Origin: Syntrophorhabdaceae bacterium
GTDB lineage: Bacteria > Desulfobacterota > Syntrophorhabdia > Syntrophorhabdales > Syntrophorhabdaceae
Length of the DNA stretch: 64,000 nucleotides
Assembly (NCBI GenBank): GCA_035541755.1
Contig: DATKMQ010000055.1
Location: 25,677-89,676 of the forward strand
Direction: 5' to 3'
The notes under the pieces are model-generated. The model worked only from the letters and a program-made list of their open reading frames with translations. It searched no databases and had not been told where the DNA came from. Shown here piece after piece: positions 53,868 through 63,092 of the stretch. Numbering within the stretch: the first letter of the stretch is position 1; the number at the start of each line of letters is the position of its first letter. The position numbers and the translations under genes are program-made.

Positions 53868-55184
53868 TCAGAGGTTGTGTCCCCACGTAAGGGCGGTCTT
53901 CATGATGCCGCATCTTACGCGCATGTCACTTAATTCGTAACCCGTATCGAGGAACGGATAAAAGACCAAAACCGATTCCGTCGGCGTGATGGTGATCTTG
54001 CTTAGCTCGGGCAGGAGCTCCTGTTTTCTTTGCATCATATCGAGCAGTACAACCTTCAGGCTCTGAGCCGCCTCGGAGGGCGACACGTTTGCAGGATAGA
54101 GAAGAATATCACGCATTTCATTGAGAGTAGTCCCGTCAGGGTTGGTGAGCGTCATGCGATGGGCCGTTCTCAAGAAAATAGAAGGCGCGATCTTGAACGC
54201 CGGTGTCCAGAAATAAAGATCCGACTCTGTGCGGCCGCACTGCGAGAATGCCACGGGATCAGACGCTCTCAGCAGGTCGCCGTACGATTTAAGGTTTATG
54301 CCGTCAATAAGGACCTTTGTCCTCCAGAAAGGCAAGAAGGCGTATTTCCCCGCGGGGTTATCAGGGCTTAAGACCCGAAAATCCAGGGCCTGCAGATCGC
54401 CCTGATCGATAGCGTGCCAGCAGGTGTCGCAGTGCGCGCAGACGAGCACGCAGCTATCGCGCTCAGCCGAGAGGTTAAAACCGCATTGAGGACAGAGAGT
54501 GGACAAAAAGCGTATGCCCCAGTCTCCCCGGGACAAGATCCCGTCCATACTCTCTGTATCCACCGCGGCATTAACCGCGTCCCCGGTGAGCCCGTCATAA
54601 AACGTTTGGTCTTTTATGAAGAAGGGTGCGTACACAAGATGCGCCTGTTCAGCCACGAAAGATTCTAAGTAGAGTTTATCCTCTCGGGCCTCTGTGCCTG
54701 CGGTGCTCAACTCACTGCCTAATGCCGCTCTTAAGTTAAGGGAGGAGAAACCGGTAGTCTCCCTAAAAAGGCCCGCGCTGGAGGACCAGTCCGTTTGCGA
54801 TTCCATGAAGGCGAAAGAAAAGACAACCTGTGGTTCCAGGTAACGTTCACCTTCCTTTTTGTCTGCGAATTTGAGACTTACAGCCTGGGGTCGCACGCCA
54901 AGCGTGTCGGGAAGTCCTTTAAAGTTTACGGCAAGGATCGTTCTGTCGATGAGCGTGTCCTTAATCCCGCTCGTTCTGCAGGCGAAGCGTATGCCCCTCA
55001 CGCGCCAATAAGGGATATAGACGATTTTTTCCGTCACGCCAAAGGCAGGAGAAAAAGCATAGCGGAAGTAGTCGGACGGCTGGATGTAGAGGTTTGTTTT
55101 GCAGAAACTGCACGCAAGAAGCCTGTCCGTTTCTTCAAAGGCCACGGGGCCTCCACACTGCGGGCACTGGTGTTCAATGCGCAT
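53868..55184 (-). CDS. Large zinc-ribbon protein, partner of the SPFH protein
   Basis: A 438-residue protein with two zinc ribbons: residues 5-30 (CPQCGGPVAFEETDRLLACS, then FCKT) and a second near 235-262 (LCPQCGFNLSAERDSCVLVC, then AHC). The long regions between are beta-rich, with aromatic stretches such as VYIPYWRVRGIRFAC and YAFLPFWRTKVLIDG. No clear membrane helix is present. It starts 8 bases after the stop of the SPFH gene, so the two are one operon. The layout recalls the YdjG/YdjI pair of Bacillus; that comparison is by memory and moderate. Function is unknown. Confidence 0.68.
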   Translation of the reverse strand: MRIEHQCPQCGGPVAFEETDRLLACSFCKTNLYIQPSDYFRYAFSPAFGVTEKIVYIPYWRVRGIRFACRTSGIKDTLIDRTILAVNFKGLPDTLGVRPQAVSLKFADKKEGERYLEPQVVFSFAFMESQTDWSSSAGLFRETTGFSSLNLRAALGSELSTAGTEAREDKLYLESFVAEQAHLVYAPFFIKDQTFYDGLTGDAVNAAVDTESMDGILSRGDWGIRFLSTLCPQCGFNLSAERDSCVLVCAHCDTCWHAIDQGDLQALDFRVLSPDNPAGKYAFLPFWRTKVLIDGINLKSYGDLLRASDPVAFSQCGRTESDLYFWTPAFKIAPSIFLRTAHRMTLTNPDGTTLNEMRDILLYPANVSPSEAAQSLKVVLLDMMQRKQELLPELSKITITPTESVLVFYPFLDTGYELSDMRVRCGIMKTALTWGHNL

Positions 55185-55192
55185 ACAGACCG

Positions 55193-56305
55193 CTATATCT
55201 TCTCACCGCACTGATTGCAGTAAGTGGCCCCGGGGATGTTTTCTGTCTTACAATGAGGGCAAACCGCGGCCGATTGCTTATCTGTCGTGGCCTGGCCGCA
55301 AAAGGGACAATACCTGGCATGAGGCGGCACGTTCTTGCCGCAGCTCGCACACTGTTGATATATGAGAAGCTGGTGCCCGCAGGAAGGACAGAACTTTGCA
55401 TCCGCCGTAATGTCATTCTTGCAGTCGGGACATTTGAGAGACGCCTTACTTTGTGGATCGTTTTTTGCCATTTCCGAATACATGGCTGGCATCATGAATC
55501 CTAACCCCATGCCAAGTCCGGCACCGGCCTGTGCGGGATTCTGCGCAGCTTCCTCAACGGCCATGGCAGCCTTCATTTTGAGGAGTTTATTGAGGTCATC
55601 GAAGATACCGAGTTTACTCTTGTCGTCTATGGCCTTCTGCACCTCCGGCGGAGGCGTAATGGAGTCGATGTAGAGATTGGAGAGCATAATGCCGAAACGA
55701 GCAAAATCCTGCTCTAAGGTCTTGATGAGACCTTCCGATATGGCTTCGTATTGGCCGGGAAGGTTAAAGACGGTATCGAGTTTTTCACCGAGATAGTCGT
55801 TGAACCTTGACACGATCACCTTGCCGAGGTAGTCCTCGATATCGGACACCGTATACACGTTCTGGGTGCCCACGATTGAGTTAATAAAGAGTGTAGGCTG
55901 TGCCACCCTGATGTTAAAGACGCCGAATGCCCTTAAACGTATGAGACCCAGCTCGGCGTCCTTGAATGCAACAGGGTCTCTCGTACCCCAGGCGAGGTTC
56001 GGGAAGGTCTTCATGTTTACAAAGTAGACCTCAGCGCGAAGCGGGCTTGTAAACCCCCAGGGCAGGCTCAGTATCTTTGTGATGACGGGGATATTGAGGG
56101 TTGAGAGGGTGTATCTTCCCGCGCCCACAGCGTCGTATGCCTTGCCTTCGTAGAAAAAAACCGCGGCCTGGCTCTCCCGCACCGTAAGCTGTGCCCCGTA
56201 TTTAATCTCGCCTGAACCCTCTCCGGGAATTCTGTGGGCGATCTCCTTGCCCGTATCGTCGAACCATTCGATAACTTCCATAAAGATCTTGTTGTTTACT
56301 CCCAC
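55193..56305 (-). CDS. SPFH/band-7 protein with C-terminal zinc ribbons (YdjI type)
   Basis: A 370-residue stomatin-like protein of the YdjI/virion-core class. The N-terminus (FMEVIEWFDDTGKEIAHRIP, LTVRESQAAVFFYEGKAYDA) leads into the SPFH domain (about 40-250). A helical, Ala/Met/Gly-rich segment follows, then double zinc ribbons at the end: KCPDCKNDITADAKFCPSCG, CASCGKNVPPHARYCPFCG and CPHCKTENIPGATYCNQCG. The start is GTG 56305 after GGGGGTG. Class members form membrane-associated assemblies. It is cotranscribed with the zinc-ribbon gene downstream. Confidence 0.87.
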   Translation of the reverse strand: MGVNNKIFMEVIEWFDDTGKEIAHRIPGEGSGEIKYGAQLTVRESQAAVFFYEGKAYDAVGAGRYTLSTLNIPVITKILSLPWGFTSPLRAEVYFVNMKTFPNLAWGTRDPVAFKDAELGLIRLRAFGVFNIRVAQPTLFINSIVGTQNVYTVSDIEDYLGKVIVSRFNDYLGEKLDTVFNLPGQYEAISEGLIKTLEQDFARFGIMLSNLYIDSITPPPEVQKAIDDKSKLGIFDDLNKLLKMKAAMAVEEAAQNPAQAGAGLGMGLGFMMPAMYSEMAKNDPQSKASLKCPDCKNDITADAKFCPSCGHQLLIYQQCASCGKNVPPHARYCPFCGQATTDKQSAAVCPHCKTENIPGATYCNQCGEKI

Positions 56306-56454
56306 CGAACACCCCCTGGCAGTTTTTCCTTACGATACTATTTTGTCCGCTTCGTGTCAACAACGCCAGGGTGTCGATGACCCGCTATTGAATCTTCATT
56401 CACCGATGCTTACTTATCCTCTATGAAAAGGAGTTTCTTTAAAAGGAGGATCGT

Positions 56455-56769
56455 ATGAAGAAATCGATGATCATGGTATTGGTTGCAGCAATCTCCCTTG
56501 TGTGTGCGGGCTTGGCCTATGCGGACAAGGCCATGATACGCACTGCTACAGGCAAGGTGATGGCCGTAGACACACAGAAGATGGCCATCGTCATAACAGA
56601 TATGTCCGGTGGTCAGGATGTCACGGTTGGAGCAACGGTCAGGCCTGACACAACTATACTTGTGAAGGGCAAAAAGGCCAGCTTGGACGAGATCAAGGAA
56701 GGAGACACGGTAAGTCTGACCTGGGAGCGATCGGACGATCTCTATGCGAGACAGATCAAGAAGAAATAG
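56455..56769 (+). CDS. Small exported protein, DUF5666-like
   Basis: A 104-residue protein with a signal peptide (MIMVLVAAISLVCAGLAYA, cleavage before DKA). The mature part is a small beta domain (TATGKVMAVDTQKMAIVITD, then ASLDEIKEGDTVSLTWERSD) similar to the DUF5666-type OB-like fold seen in exported proteins. AAAAGGAGG precedes the ATG. A periplasmic location is likely; the role is unknown. Confidence 0.72.
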   Translation: MKKSMIMVLVAAISLVCAGLAYADKAMIRTATGKVMAVDTQKMAIVITDMSGGQDVTVGATVRPDTTILVKGKKASLDEIKEGDTVSLTWERSDDLYARQIKKK

Positions 56770-56822
56770 TCCGGTCCGTCTCTACATGTCCACGGAGAAT
56801 GGGGGACAATCAGGACTGAGGC

Positions 56823-57575
56823 CTATCCGAAACGGCCGGTAATGTAGCCCTCTGTCCTCTCGTCTTTGGGAGAGGTAAAAATGTGGGGGGTCTCGTCGAA
56901 CTCAACGAGATCGCCCAAGAGCATAAAACCCGTGTAGTCCGAGACCCTCGCCGCCTGTTGCATGTTATGCGTTACGATGAGGATCGTATAGTCCTGTTTG
57001 AGCTCCATCATGAGTTCCTCGATTCTCATGGTGGCGATGGGATCAAGCGCGGAGCAGGGTTCATCGAGGAGAATGATCTCCGGCTCGACCGTCAGGACGC
57101 GAGCAATGCAGAGCCGTTGCTTGATTTCTTCCGATAGGGTGAGCGCCGGGGCGCTCATTTTGTCCTTGAGTTCATCCCAGAGGCCCACAGAAAAAAGACA
57201 CTTCTCCACGGTCTCACGCAGATACCTCTTATTACCCATGCCATGCACCTTAAGGCCGTAGACCATATTTTCGTATACGGTAAACGGGAAGGGGTTGGGC
57301 CTTTGGAAGACCATGCCCACTTTCTTGCGAAGCTCGATGATGTCGATATTCTCTACCTTTTCATCATGTACGCGAATGTCTCCTTCGATACGCACATCGT
57401 CGATAAGATCGTTCATGCGGTTAAAACAACGCAAAAGCGTGGATTTGCCGCAGCCCGAAGGCCCGATGAGGGCCGTGATGGCCCGCGGAAAAACGCGAAA
57501 GTCGATATTCTTCAGTCCGTGAAACGTGCCGTAGAAGAGGTTCAAATTCTTTGTTTCCAGTGCAAAAGCATTCAT
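56823..57575 (-). CDS. pstB: PstB-like ATPase with degenerate signature motif
   Basis: A 250-residue phosphate-transport-type ABC ATPase. Walker A GPSGCGKST (38-46), Q-loop Gln91 in VFQRPNPFP, Walker B LLDEP (Asp171, Glu172) and H-loop His203 in VTHN are intact. The ABC signature, LSGGQQQR in PstB, is replaced by LSEEIKQR (147-154): both glycines and the glutamine are lost. The preceding pstB overlaps it by one base (TAATG) and has the opposite losses. A homodimer of this protein should be a poor ATPase; a heterodimer with its partner would have one good site. It is the last gene of the phosphate operon. Confidence 0.88.
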   Translation of the reverse strand: MNAFALETKNLNLFYGTFHGLKNIDFRVFPRAITALIGPSGCGKSTLLRCFNRMNDLIDDVRIEGDIRVHDEKVENIDIIELRKKVGMVFQRPNPFPFTVYENMVYGLKVHGMGNKRYLRETVEKCLFSVGLWDELKDKMSAPALTLSEEIKQRLCIARVLTVEPEIILLDEPCSALDPIATMRIEELMMELKQDYTILIVTHNMQQAARVSDYTGFMLLGDLVEFDETPHIFTSPKDERTEGYITGRFG

Positions 57576-58330
57576 TATCCGAATTTCCCCTGGATATAGT
57601 CTTCAGTCTGTTTCTCGAGCGGGGTCGTAAAGACCCTTTCGGTCGTGTTATATTCGACGAGTTTTCCCATGTAGAAGAAGGCGGCAAAATCGGTTATACG
57701 TGCGATCTGCTTCGTATTGTTGGATACGAGCACGATAGTGTAATCCGACTTAAGCTCGTTCAATGCGTCTTCAATTTTTGCGGTGGAGATAGGATCAAGA
57801 CCGGAGCAGGGTTCATCGAGAAGAATGATCTCCGGTTTGAGGGCGAGTGTGCGGGCAAGACAAAGCCGCTGCTGCTGGCCGCCGGAGAGTTTGAGAGCCG
57901 AGAGATTGAGTCTGTCTTTGACCTCATCCCACAGGAACGCTTTTTTGAGGCTCTCCTCTACGATATTGTGGAGTTCCCTCCTACCGGTCAAACCTTTGAG
58001 CCGCGGTCCGTAGGCGATATTCTCAAAGATCGAGCGTGGCAGCGGTATAGGCACGGCAAATACGGTACCCACGCGTCTGCGCAGGCTCACCGGATTATTG
58101 GAGTCGTCGAGAATATTCTTTCCGTCTATATAGACCCTTCCGTGAATATTCACGTTGTCTTCAAAATCGATCATTCTATTGATGACAGAGATAATGGTCG
58201 ACTTGCCGCTCCCGGAAGGACCCATAAAGCCCGTGATGGCGTTCTTATAGACGTTAATCGTGATGTTTTTTATGACCTCGTTTTTTCCGAAGGAGAGCCG
58301 CAATCTCTCAATTGCGATCTTTGTGTTCAT
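57575..58330 (-). CDS. pstB: PstB-like ATPase lacking Q-loop Gln and H-loop His
   Basis: A 251-residue PstB-type ATPase. Walker A GPSGSGKST (38-46), signature LSGGQQQRL (148-156) and Walker B LLDEP (Asp172, Glu173) are intact. The Q-loop reads VFAVPIPLP, with Ala92 for Gln, and the switch loop reads VSNN, with Asn204 for His. These residues couple hydrolysis to transport in ABC ATPases. It lies between pstA and the other unusual pstB, overlapping the latter by one base, which suggests coupled 1:1 synthesis. Confidence 0.88.
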   Translation of the reverse strand: MNTKIAIERLRLSFGKNEVIKNITINVYKNAITGFMGPSGSGKSTIISVINRMIDFEDNVNIHGRVYIDGKNILDDSNNPVSLRRRVGTVFAVPIPLPRSIFENIAYGPRLKGLTGRRELHNIVEESLKKAFLWDEVKDRLNLSALKLSGGQQQRLCLARTLALKPEIILLDEPCSGLDPISTAKIEDALNELKSDYTIVLVSNNTKQIARITDFAAFFYMGKLVEYNTTERVFTTPLEKQTEDYIQGKFG

Positions 58331-58336
58331 GGTTCC

Positions 58337-59173
58337 TCATGAGTACTTTGATATTGCTTTGTGCATCACATAATAAGCGAGCACATTAATAGATAATATG
58401 CTTAAGACCAGGACCAGGGCCGTTCCATACGCCTTTTCCATGGAGATACCTTCACGGGCGAGTATATAGAAGTGAACCGCCATGGTCCTTCCCGAATCCA
58501 TGAGCGAGAGCGGGAGTCTCAATGAGCTACCCATGGTGAATATAATAGCGGCGGTTTCGCCAACGGCACGGCCCACGCTCAACATAATGCCCGTAAGGAT
58601 GCCGGGGGCCGCTGCCGGGATGATTACCTTCTTGATCGTTTCCCATTTGGTCGCGCTCAGCGAATAGCTCACGATGCGTAACTGTCGGGGCACTGATCGT
58701 ATGGCTTCTTCGCTTGTCCTGATAATTGTGGGGAGGATCATAATGGTCATGGTGAGAACCCCGGCGAGTAAAGACCATCCCATACCAAGCTTGATGACAA
58801 AGAAGATAAAACCGAAGAGGCCATAGAGGATCGAAGGAATGCCGGCGAGCGATTCAACACCAAAGCGGATGAGTTTGGTGAAGGTTGACTCGCGCGTATA
58901 CTCGGTGAGAAAAACGGCGGTTCCCACACCGAGCGGGGTCGCAAACACGATTGATAAAAAGGCAAGCTGCATGGTGCCCACGATGGAGGGAAAAATACCT
59001 CCGTGGCGTCCCATATCGTCAGGGAAGGCGAAGATGAACTCAGGATTTACATAGGGAAAGCCCTTAAAAAAGATAATAGCCACAATGACTACCAGTATAC
59101 CGACAGTAAAAAAGGCCTGAATGTTGAGGCCGAACTCCACAATCCTGTTGATAATCCGTGGATGTATCCTCAT
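58337..59173 (-). CDS. pstA: Phosphate ABC transporter permease PstA
   Basis: A 278-residue permease with six membrane helices. The EAA-type loop that contacts the ATPase is visible (SYSLSATKWETIKKVIIPAA). Other family blocks are PLGVGTAVFLTEYTRES, VESLAGIPSILYGLFGF and VGRAVGETAAIIFTMG. It overlaps pstC by 4 bases and is followed by the unusual pstB pair. Confidence 0.92.
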   Translation of the reverse strand: MRIHPRIINRIVEFGLNIQAFFTVGILVVIVAIIFFKGFPYVNPEFIFAFPDDMGRHGGIFPSIVGTMQLAFLSIVFATPLGVGTAVFLTEYTRESTFTKLIRFGVESLAGIPSILYGLFGFIFFVIKLGMGWSLLAGVLTMTIMILPTIIRTSEEAIRSVPRQLRIVSYSLSATKWETIKKVIIPAAAPGILTGIMLSVGRAVGETAAIIFTMGSSLRLPLSLMDSGRTMAVHFYILAREGISMEKAYGTALVLVLSILSINVLAYYVMHKAISKYS

Positions 59174-60033
59174 TTCGCTATCTTCCTCTTAATTCCAAAA
59201 TTAGCCACGTAATTGAGCAGCATGATAATGACCATCAAAACCACGCCGGTAGAGAAGAGACCGAGCCTGTGGTCTCCGCTCGCGTATGAGAGCTCAAGAG
59301 CTATGTTGCCCGTTAGGGTGCGAAGCGGATCAAGGATGCTGCCCGGTATTTTTAAGGCGTTACCGGCAATCATTATGACCGCCATGGTCTCACCGATGGC
59401 CCTGCCCATGCCGAGGATGAAGCTTGCCAGGATGCCAGATTTTGCTGATGGCAAAATTACCTTGTAAATAGTTTGCCATTTTGTAGCGCCCATGGCGAGT
59501 GAGCCTTCCCGATATGTCCTCGGCACGCTGACGAGCGAGTCGAAGGTGATACTGATAATGGTGGGAAGAATCATCACGCCGAGGATGATCGATGTGGAAA
59601 GAAGGGAAAAACCCGACCCCCCGAGATAGTCTCTGACCAGGGGAACGATATAGATCACGCCTAAAAAACCATAGACCACGGAGGGTATCCCGGCGAGGAG
59701 CTCGAGCGCCGGTTTCAAGAACATCTTCATTTTCTTCCCTGAATATTCGGAAAGATAGATGGCACAGGAAAGTCCCATGGGCGCTCCGATCACGAGCGCA
59801 CCGAAGGTGACGAGGAACGAGGAGATGATCATGGGAAATATGCCGAAGAAGCCTTTTGTTGGGGCCCATTTGGAGCCGCCGATAATCTTGAACAAGCCCA
59901 CCTTCAAAAACAGAGGCAAGCCTTCCGAAAAGATGAACATGAATATGAGGAAAAGAAACAGAAGCGAGGAAAGCGCAAACAGGACGAGTACCCATTTGAC
60001 CAGGCGTTCTTTGAAAAGCGACTTCTCAATCAT
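59170..60033 (-). CDS. pstC: Phosphate ABC transporter permease PstC
   Basis: A 287-residue permease with six membrane helices. Family blocks are ALVIGAPMGLSCAIYLSEYS, PALELLAGIPSVVYGFLGVI, SLAMGATKWQTIYKVILPSA (the EAA loop) and GMGRAIGETMAVIMIAG. It overlaps pstS by 8 bases and pstA by 4, so translation is coupled along the operon. Confidence 0.92.
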   Translation of the reverse strand: MIEKSLFKERLVKWVLVLFALSSLLFLFLIFMFIFSEGLPLFLKVGLFKIIGGSKWAPTKGFFGIFPMIISSFLVTFGALVIGAPMGLSCAIYLSEYSGKKMKMFLKPALELLAGIPSVVYGFLGVIYIVPLVRDYLGGSGFSLLSTSIILGVMILPTIISITFDSLVSVPRTYREGSLAMGATKWQTIYKVILPSAKSGILASFILGMGRAIGETMAVIMIAGNALKIPGSILDPLRTLTGNIALELSYASGDHRLGLFSTGVVLMVIIMLLNYVANFGIKRKIAK

Positions 60034-60841
60034 AGAGGCTTACAAGACCTTCCTTTATGAGGATATTCTGTCCGTCTTTAGAAAGGACGAAATTGACAAA
60101 TTCTTTGGCGTAGGGATCGAGCTCTCCATTGGTAACATAGAGAAATGGCCTGACAATCTTGTAGCGGCCAGTCTTTATATTCTTGATTGACGGCGCTACA
60201 TCGTCGACAATCACAGAACGCACTTTCTGGTCAACGAGGCCGAGCGATATGTAGCCCATGGCGTACGGGTCCGTGGCCACCACTTCCTTTACGGAACCGT
60301 TCGAGTCCTGCACCATGATGCTGTCGTCTATGGCCTTGCCTTTCATAACCAGCTCTTCGAAGGCGCTTCGGGTGCCCGAGCCTTCCTCTCTGGTCACCGC
60401 GTCAACTTCGCGATCTATGCCGCCGAGTTCCTTCCAATCCCTGATCTTGCCGCTGAAGATGTCTCGTATCTGCTGCAAAGTGAGCGACCTGACCGGATTC
60501 TGAGGATTGACAATGATTGCGATGCCATCGTGACATATGGTAATGGTATTGAGCATCTTTTCTTTGTCGTCTAAGTCCCTTGAGGACATGCCGATACTGA
60601 CCGTATTGTTCATAATGGCCTGGATACCGGCCGTTGAGCCGCCGCCCTGAACATCTATGACAAAATTCCGATGGTCGAGCATGAAATGCTCTGCGAGCTT
60701 TTCGGTGAATGGCATGACCGATGTGGAGCCCGCCACAGTGATCGTATGTTTTGCCCGCTCACCTCGTCCCCCTCCGTTATGCCCGCAGGAACAGAGTATG
60801 AGCGTGAGACACAGGAGAAATAGTGCGATTCTATTCGTCAA
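60026..60841 (-). CDS. pstS: Phosphate-binding lipoprotein PstS
   Basis: A 271-residue periplasmic binding protein. A lipoprotein signal is present (IALFLLCLTLILCSC, lipobox LCSC). Phosphate-contact regions are VAGSTSVMPFTEKLAEHF, VQGGGSTAGIQAI and TREEGSGTRSAFEELV. It lies just downstream of phoU, with a 4-base gap, and overlaps pstC, in the order phoU-pstS-pstC-pstA-pstB-pstB. Confidence 0.93.
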   Translation of the reverse strand: MTNRIALFLLCLTLILCSCGHNGGGRGERAKHTITVAGSTSVMPFTEKLAEHFMLDHRNFVIDVQGGGSTAGIQAIMNNTVSIGMSSRDLDDKEKMLNTITICHDGIAIIVNPQNPVRSLTLQQIRDIFSGKIRDWKELGGIDREVDAVTREEGSGTRSAFEELVMKGKAIDDSIMVQDSNGSVKEVVATDPYAMGYISLGLVDQKVRSVIVDDVAPSIKNIKTGRYKIVRPFLYVTNGELDPYAKEFVNFVLSKDGQNILIKEGLVSLYD

Positions 60842-60845
60842 GCGG

Positions 60846-61526
60846 TTATTCCCCAGGCTCCTTCAGATGTCTGATAATCCGTCCCTCTACCATGAAGATG
60901 ACAAGTTCCGCTATATTGACGGCATGGTCCGCCATGCGCTCCAGATACTTGGTGATGAATAAGAGCCTCGTGGCGCGTGAAATCGTTCGCATATCCTGCA
61001 TCATATAGGTGAGCAGTTCTCGAAACATCTGGTCCAGGAGCTGGTCAACCTGGGCATCGTCCTTGGTGACTTTCAGCGCCAGGGACACATCCTCCCTTAC
61101 GAAGGCATCGAGACTTTCCTTGAGCATGGACCTGACCGTTTCCGTCATTTTCGGCAGATCGATGTAAGGTTTGAGCTGTGGTTCCCTGTTGAGTTCTTCA
61201 ACGCGCTCACAAACATTGACGGCCATATCCCCGATACGCTCCAGATCGTAATTGATCTTGATTGCCGTTGTAATAAACCTGAGATCGCGTGCTGCCGGTT
61301 GTCTCAGGGCAAGCAGCTTCAAACAGAACTCATCGATCTCAACCTCCAGATCGTTGATCATGACGTCCTCGACGATAACTTTCTTGGCGAGATCCGAGTC
61401 CCGCTCGAGGAGCGCCCGAACAGCGCTGTCGATGGCCTTCTCCACAAGTCCTCCCTCGTAGAGGAGTCTCTCCTTGAGTTCCTTCAGTTCGAGGTCAAAC
61501 GTTTTGTAAATATGTCCTTCAAGCAT
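60846..61526 (-). CDS. phoU: PhoU-type phosphate signalling protein (copy next to pstS)
   Basis: A 226-residue all-helical PhoU protein with two three-helix bundles. The metal-binding E(D)xxxD motifs appear in YDLERIGDMAVNVCERV and KYLERMADHAVNIAEL. ATG 61526 follows AAGGAGGG and is preferred to the slightly longer frame. PhoU links the Pst transporter to PhoR signalling. It is one of two phoU genes in the locus, separated from the other by 130 bases that could hold an internal promoter. Confidence 0.9.
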   Translation of the reverse strand: MLEGHIYKTFDLELKELKERLLYEGGLVEKAIDSAVRALLERDSDLAKKVIVEDVMINDLEVEIDEFCLKLLALRQPAARDLRFITTAIKINYDLERIGDMAVNVCERVEELNREPQLKPYIDLPKMTETVRSMLKESLDAFVREDVSLALKVTKDDAQVDQLLDQMFRELLTYMMQDMRTISRATRLLFITKYLERMADHAVNIAELVIFMVEGRIIRHLKEPGE

Positions 61527-61656
61527 CACGTAACCCTCCTTCAACGACTGGCAAGAGTATAGTGATATTCTATGCCGATTACAACGAAATTATACAGGGT
61601 AGCGGGTTCGGAAGGCTAAGGCTGCCAGGGGTTATAGGCGAAAAGTGGGGGTGTGC

Positions 61657-62325
61657 TTATGGGTTCGACCCCTCCTCGCGGTGGTGTTTGATGACACGTC
61701 CTTCTACCATGAAGATAACGTCTTCGGAAATGTTCGTGGCCAGATCGGCAATCCGCTCCAGGTTGCTCGCGATCCTGATAAGATGCAGTGCCCGTTCGAT
61801 GGTTGTCGGATCAGAGGTCATGAACGTGGTGAGCTCCCGAAAAATCTGGACCTGAAGACCGTCGATAATATCGTCCCGTTCGCACACGTTCTTGGCTTGC
61901 AAGGCATCCTCGTTGATAAATGCCATTATAGCGTCATCAACGCTTTTGGTGGTCTCGTCAGCCATTCGTGGAATGTCGATTAAGGGTTTGACGGGCTGTT
62001 TGTCCATGAGAAAGAGGGCACTTTCGGCTATGTTTACAGCATGGTCGCCGATACGTTCGATATCGCTCGCCATCTTGAAGATCATAAGGACGGTTCTTAA
62101 CTCCTTAGCCATGGGCTGATACTGGGCGATGACCGACACGCAGAGTTCCTCGATCTTTATTTCAAAGGCATTGGCTTCGGGCTCTCGTTCTTCGATTATT
62201 TCGCGGAGTGTGGCCTTTTCCTTCTTGAGAAGACCTCTGATGCTTTTCGCGATCATGGTTTCGGCAAGGGTCCCGAAGGCGATCAACTCCTTCTTGAGTT
62301 CCGTGATTTTTTCTTGCTCTAACAT
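61657..62325 (-). CDS. phoU: PhoU-type phosphate signalling protein (second copy)
   Basis: A 222-residue PhoU paralogue. It has the same two helical bundles, with SDIERIGDHAVNIAESAL and SNLERIADLATNISEDVIF. It follows the canonical pstB by 8 bases and so belongs to the first transporter set (pstC-pstA-pstB-phoU). It differs clearly from its neighbour at 60846-61526, so this is not a recent duplicate. Confidence 0.92.
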   Translation of the reverse strand: MLEQEKITELKKELIAFGTLAETMIAKSIRGLLKKEKATLREIIEEREPEANAFEIKIEELCVSVIAQYQPMAKELRTVLMIFKMASDIERIGDHAVNIAESALFLMDKQPVKPLIDIPRMADETTKSVDDAIMAFINEDALQAKNVCERDDIIDGLQVQIFRELTTFMTSDPTTIERALHLIRIASNLERIADLATNISEDVIFMVEGRVIKHHREEGSNP

Positions 62326-62333
62326 TGTGCCTC

Positions 62334-63092
62334 CTATCCGAATTTTCCTGTGAGGTATTCTTCTGTACGTTTGTCTTTGGGCACGGTAAACATTTTTTCC
62401 GTGGGGCCGAATTCGACGAGTTCTCCGAGATAAATAAAGGCGGTAAAGTCGGATACGCGTGCGGCCTGCGCTATGTTGTGTGTGACGAGCAGCATAGTGA
62501 CATTCTGTTTTAGTTCAACGAAGAGCTCTTCAATCTGGGATGTGGATTTAGGGTCGAGCGCGGAGGTAGGTTCGTCGAGGAGAAGTATTTCGGGGTTCAT
62601 GGCGAGTGCCCGGGCGATGCAGAGCCGCTGCTGCTGGCCGCCCGAAAGGAACGTTCCTTTCCTGTGGAGCACGTCCTTTACCTCACTCCAGAGCGCTGCC
62701 TTTTTCAAGGACTGTTCCACGATACCGTCGAATTCGTCCTTGGGTCGCCGGATACCGTTGAGTTTGTATCCCGCAATCACATTCTCGTAGATGCTCATGG
62801 TCGGGAATGGGTTTGGTTTTTGAAAAACCATACCTACCATTCTTCGAAGCACGATCGGTTCCATGCCATAGATATCGTGATCATTAAGATAGATCTCGCC
62901 CGACACCTTTGCGCCCGGGATAAGCTCATGCATCCTGTTGATACATCTGATGAGGGTTGTTTTTCCACAGCCAGATGGTCCCATGAGAGCGGCCACGATG
63001 TTCTTTGTGACCGTAAGGTTTATCTCTTTGAGGATCTTATTGTCGCCGAAATAGGCTGAAAAGTTTTCAACCTTTAGAACTGTATTTTCCAT
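62334..63092 (-). CDS. pstB: Phosphate ABC transporter ATPase PstB (canonical)
   Basis: A 252-residue ATPase with every motif intact: Walker [11 protein letters not shown]-loop VFQKPNPFP, signature [15 protein letters not shown], Walker B LLDEP and H-loop VTHN. It serves as an internal reference for the two unusual pstB genes at the other end of the locus. It overlaps the upstream pstA by 19 bases. Confidence 0.94.
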   Translation of the reverse strand: MENTVLKVENFSAYFGDNKILKEINLTVTKNIVAALMGPSGCGKTTLIRCINRMHELIPGAKVSGEIYLNDHDIYGMEPIVLRRMVGMVFQKPNPFPTMSIYENVIAGYKLNGIRRPKDEFDGIVEQSLKKAALWSEVKDVLHRKGTFLSGGQQQRLCIARALAMNPEILLLDEPTSALDPKSTSQIEELFVELKQNVTMLLVTHNIAQAARVSDFTAFIYLGELVEFGPTEKMFTVPKDKRTEEYLTGKFG

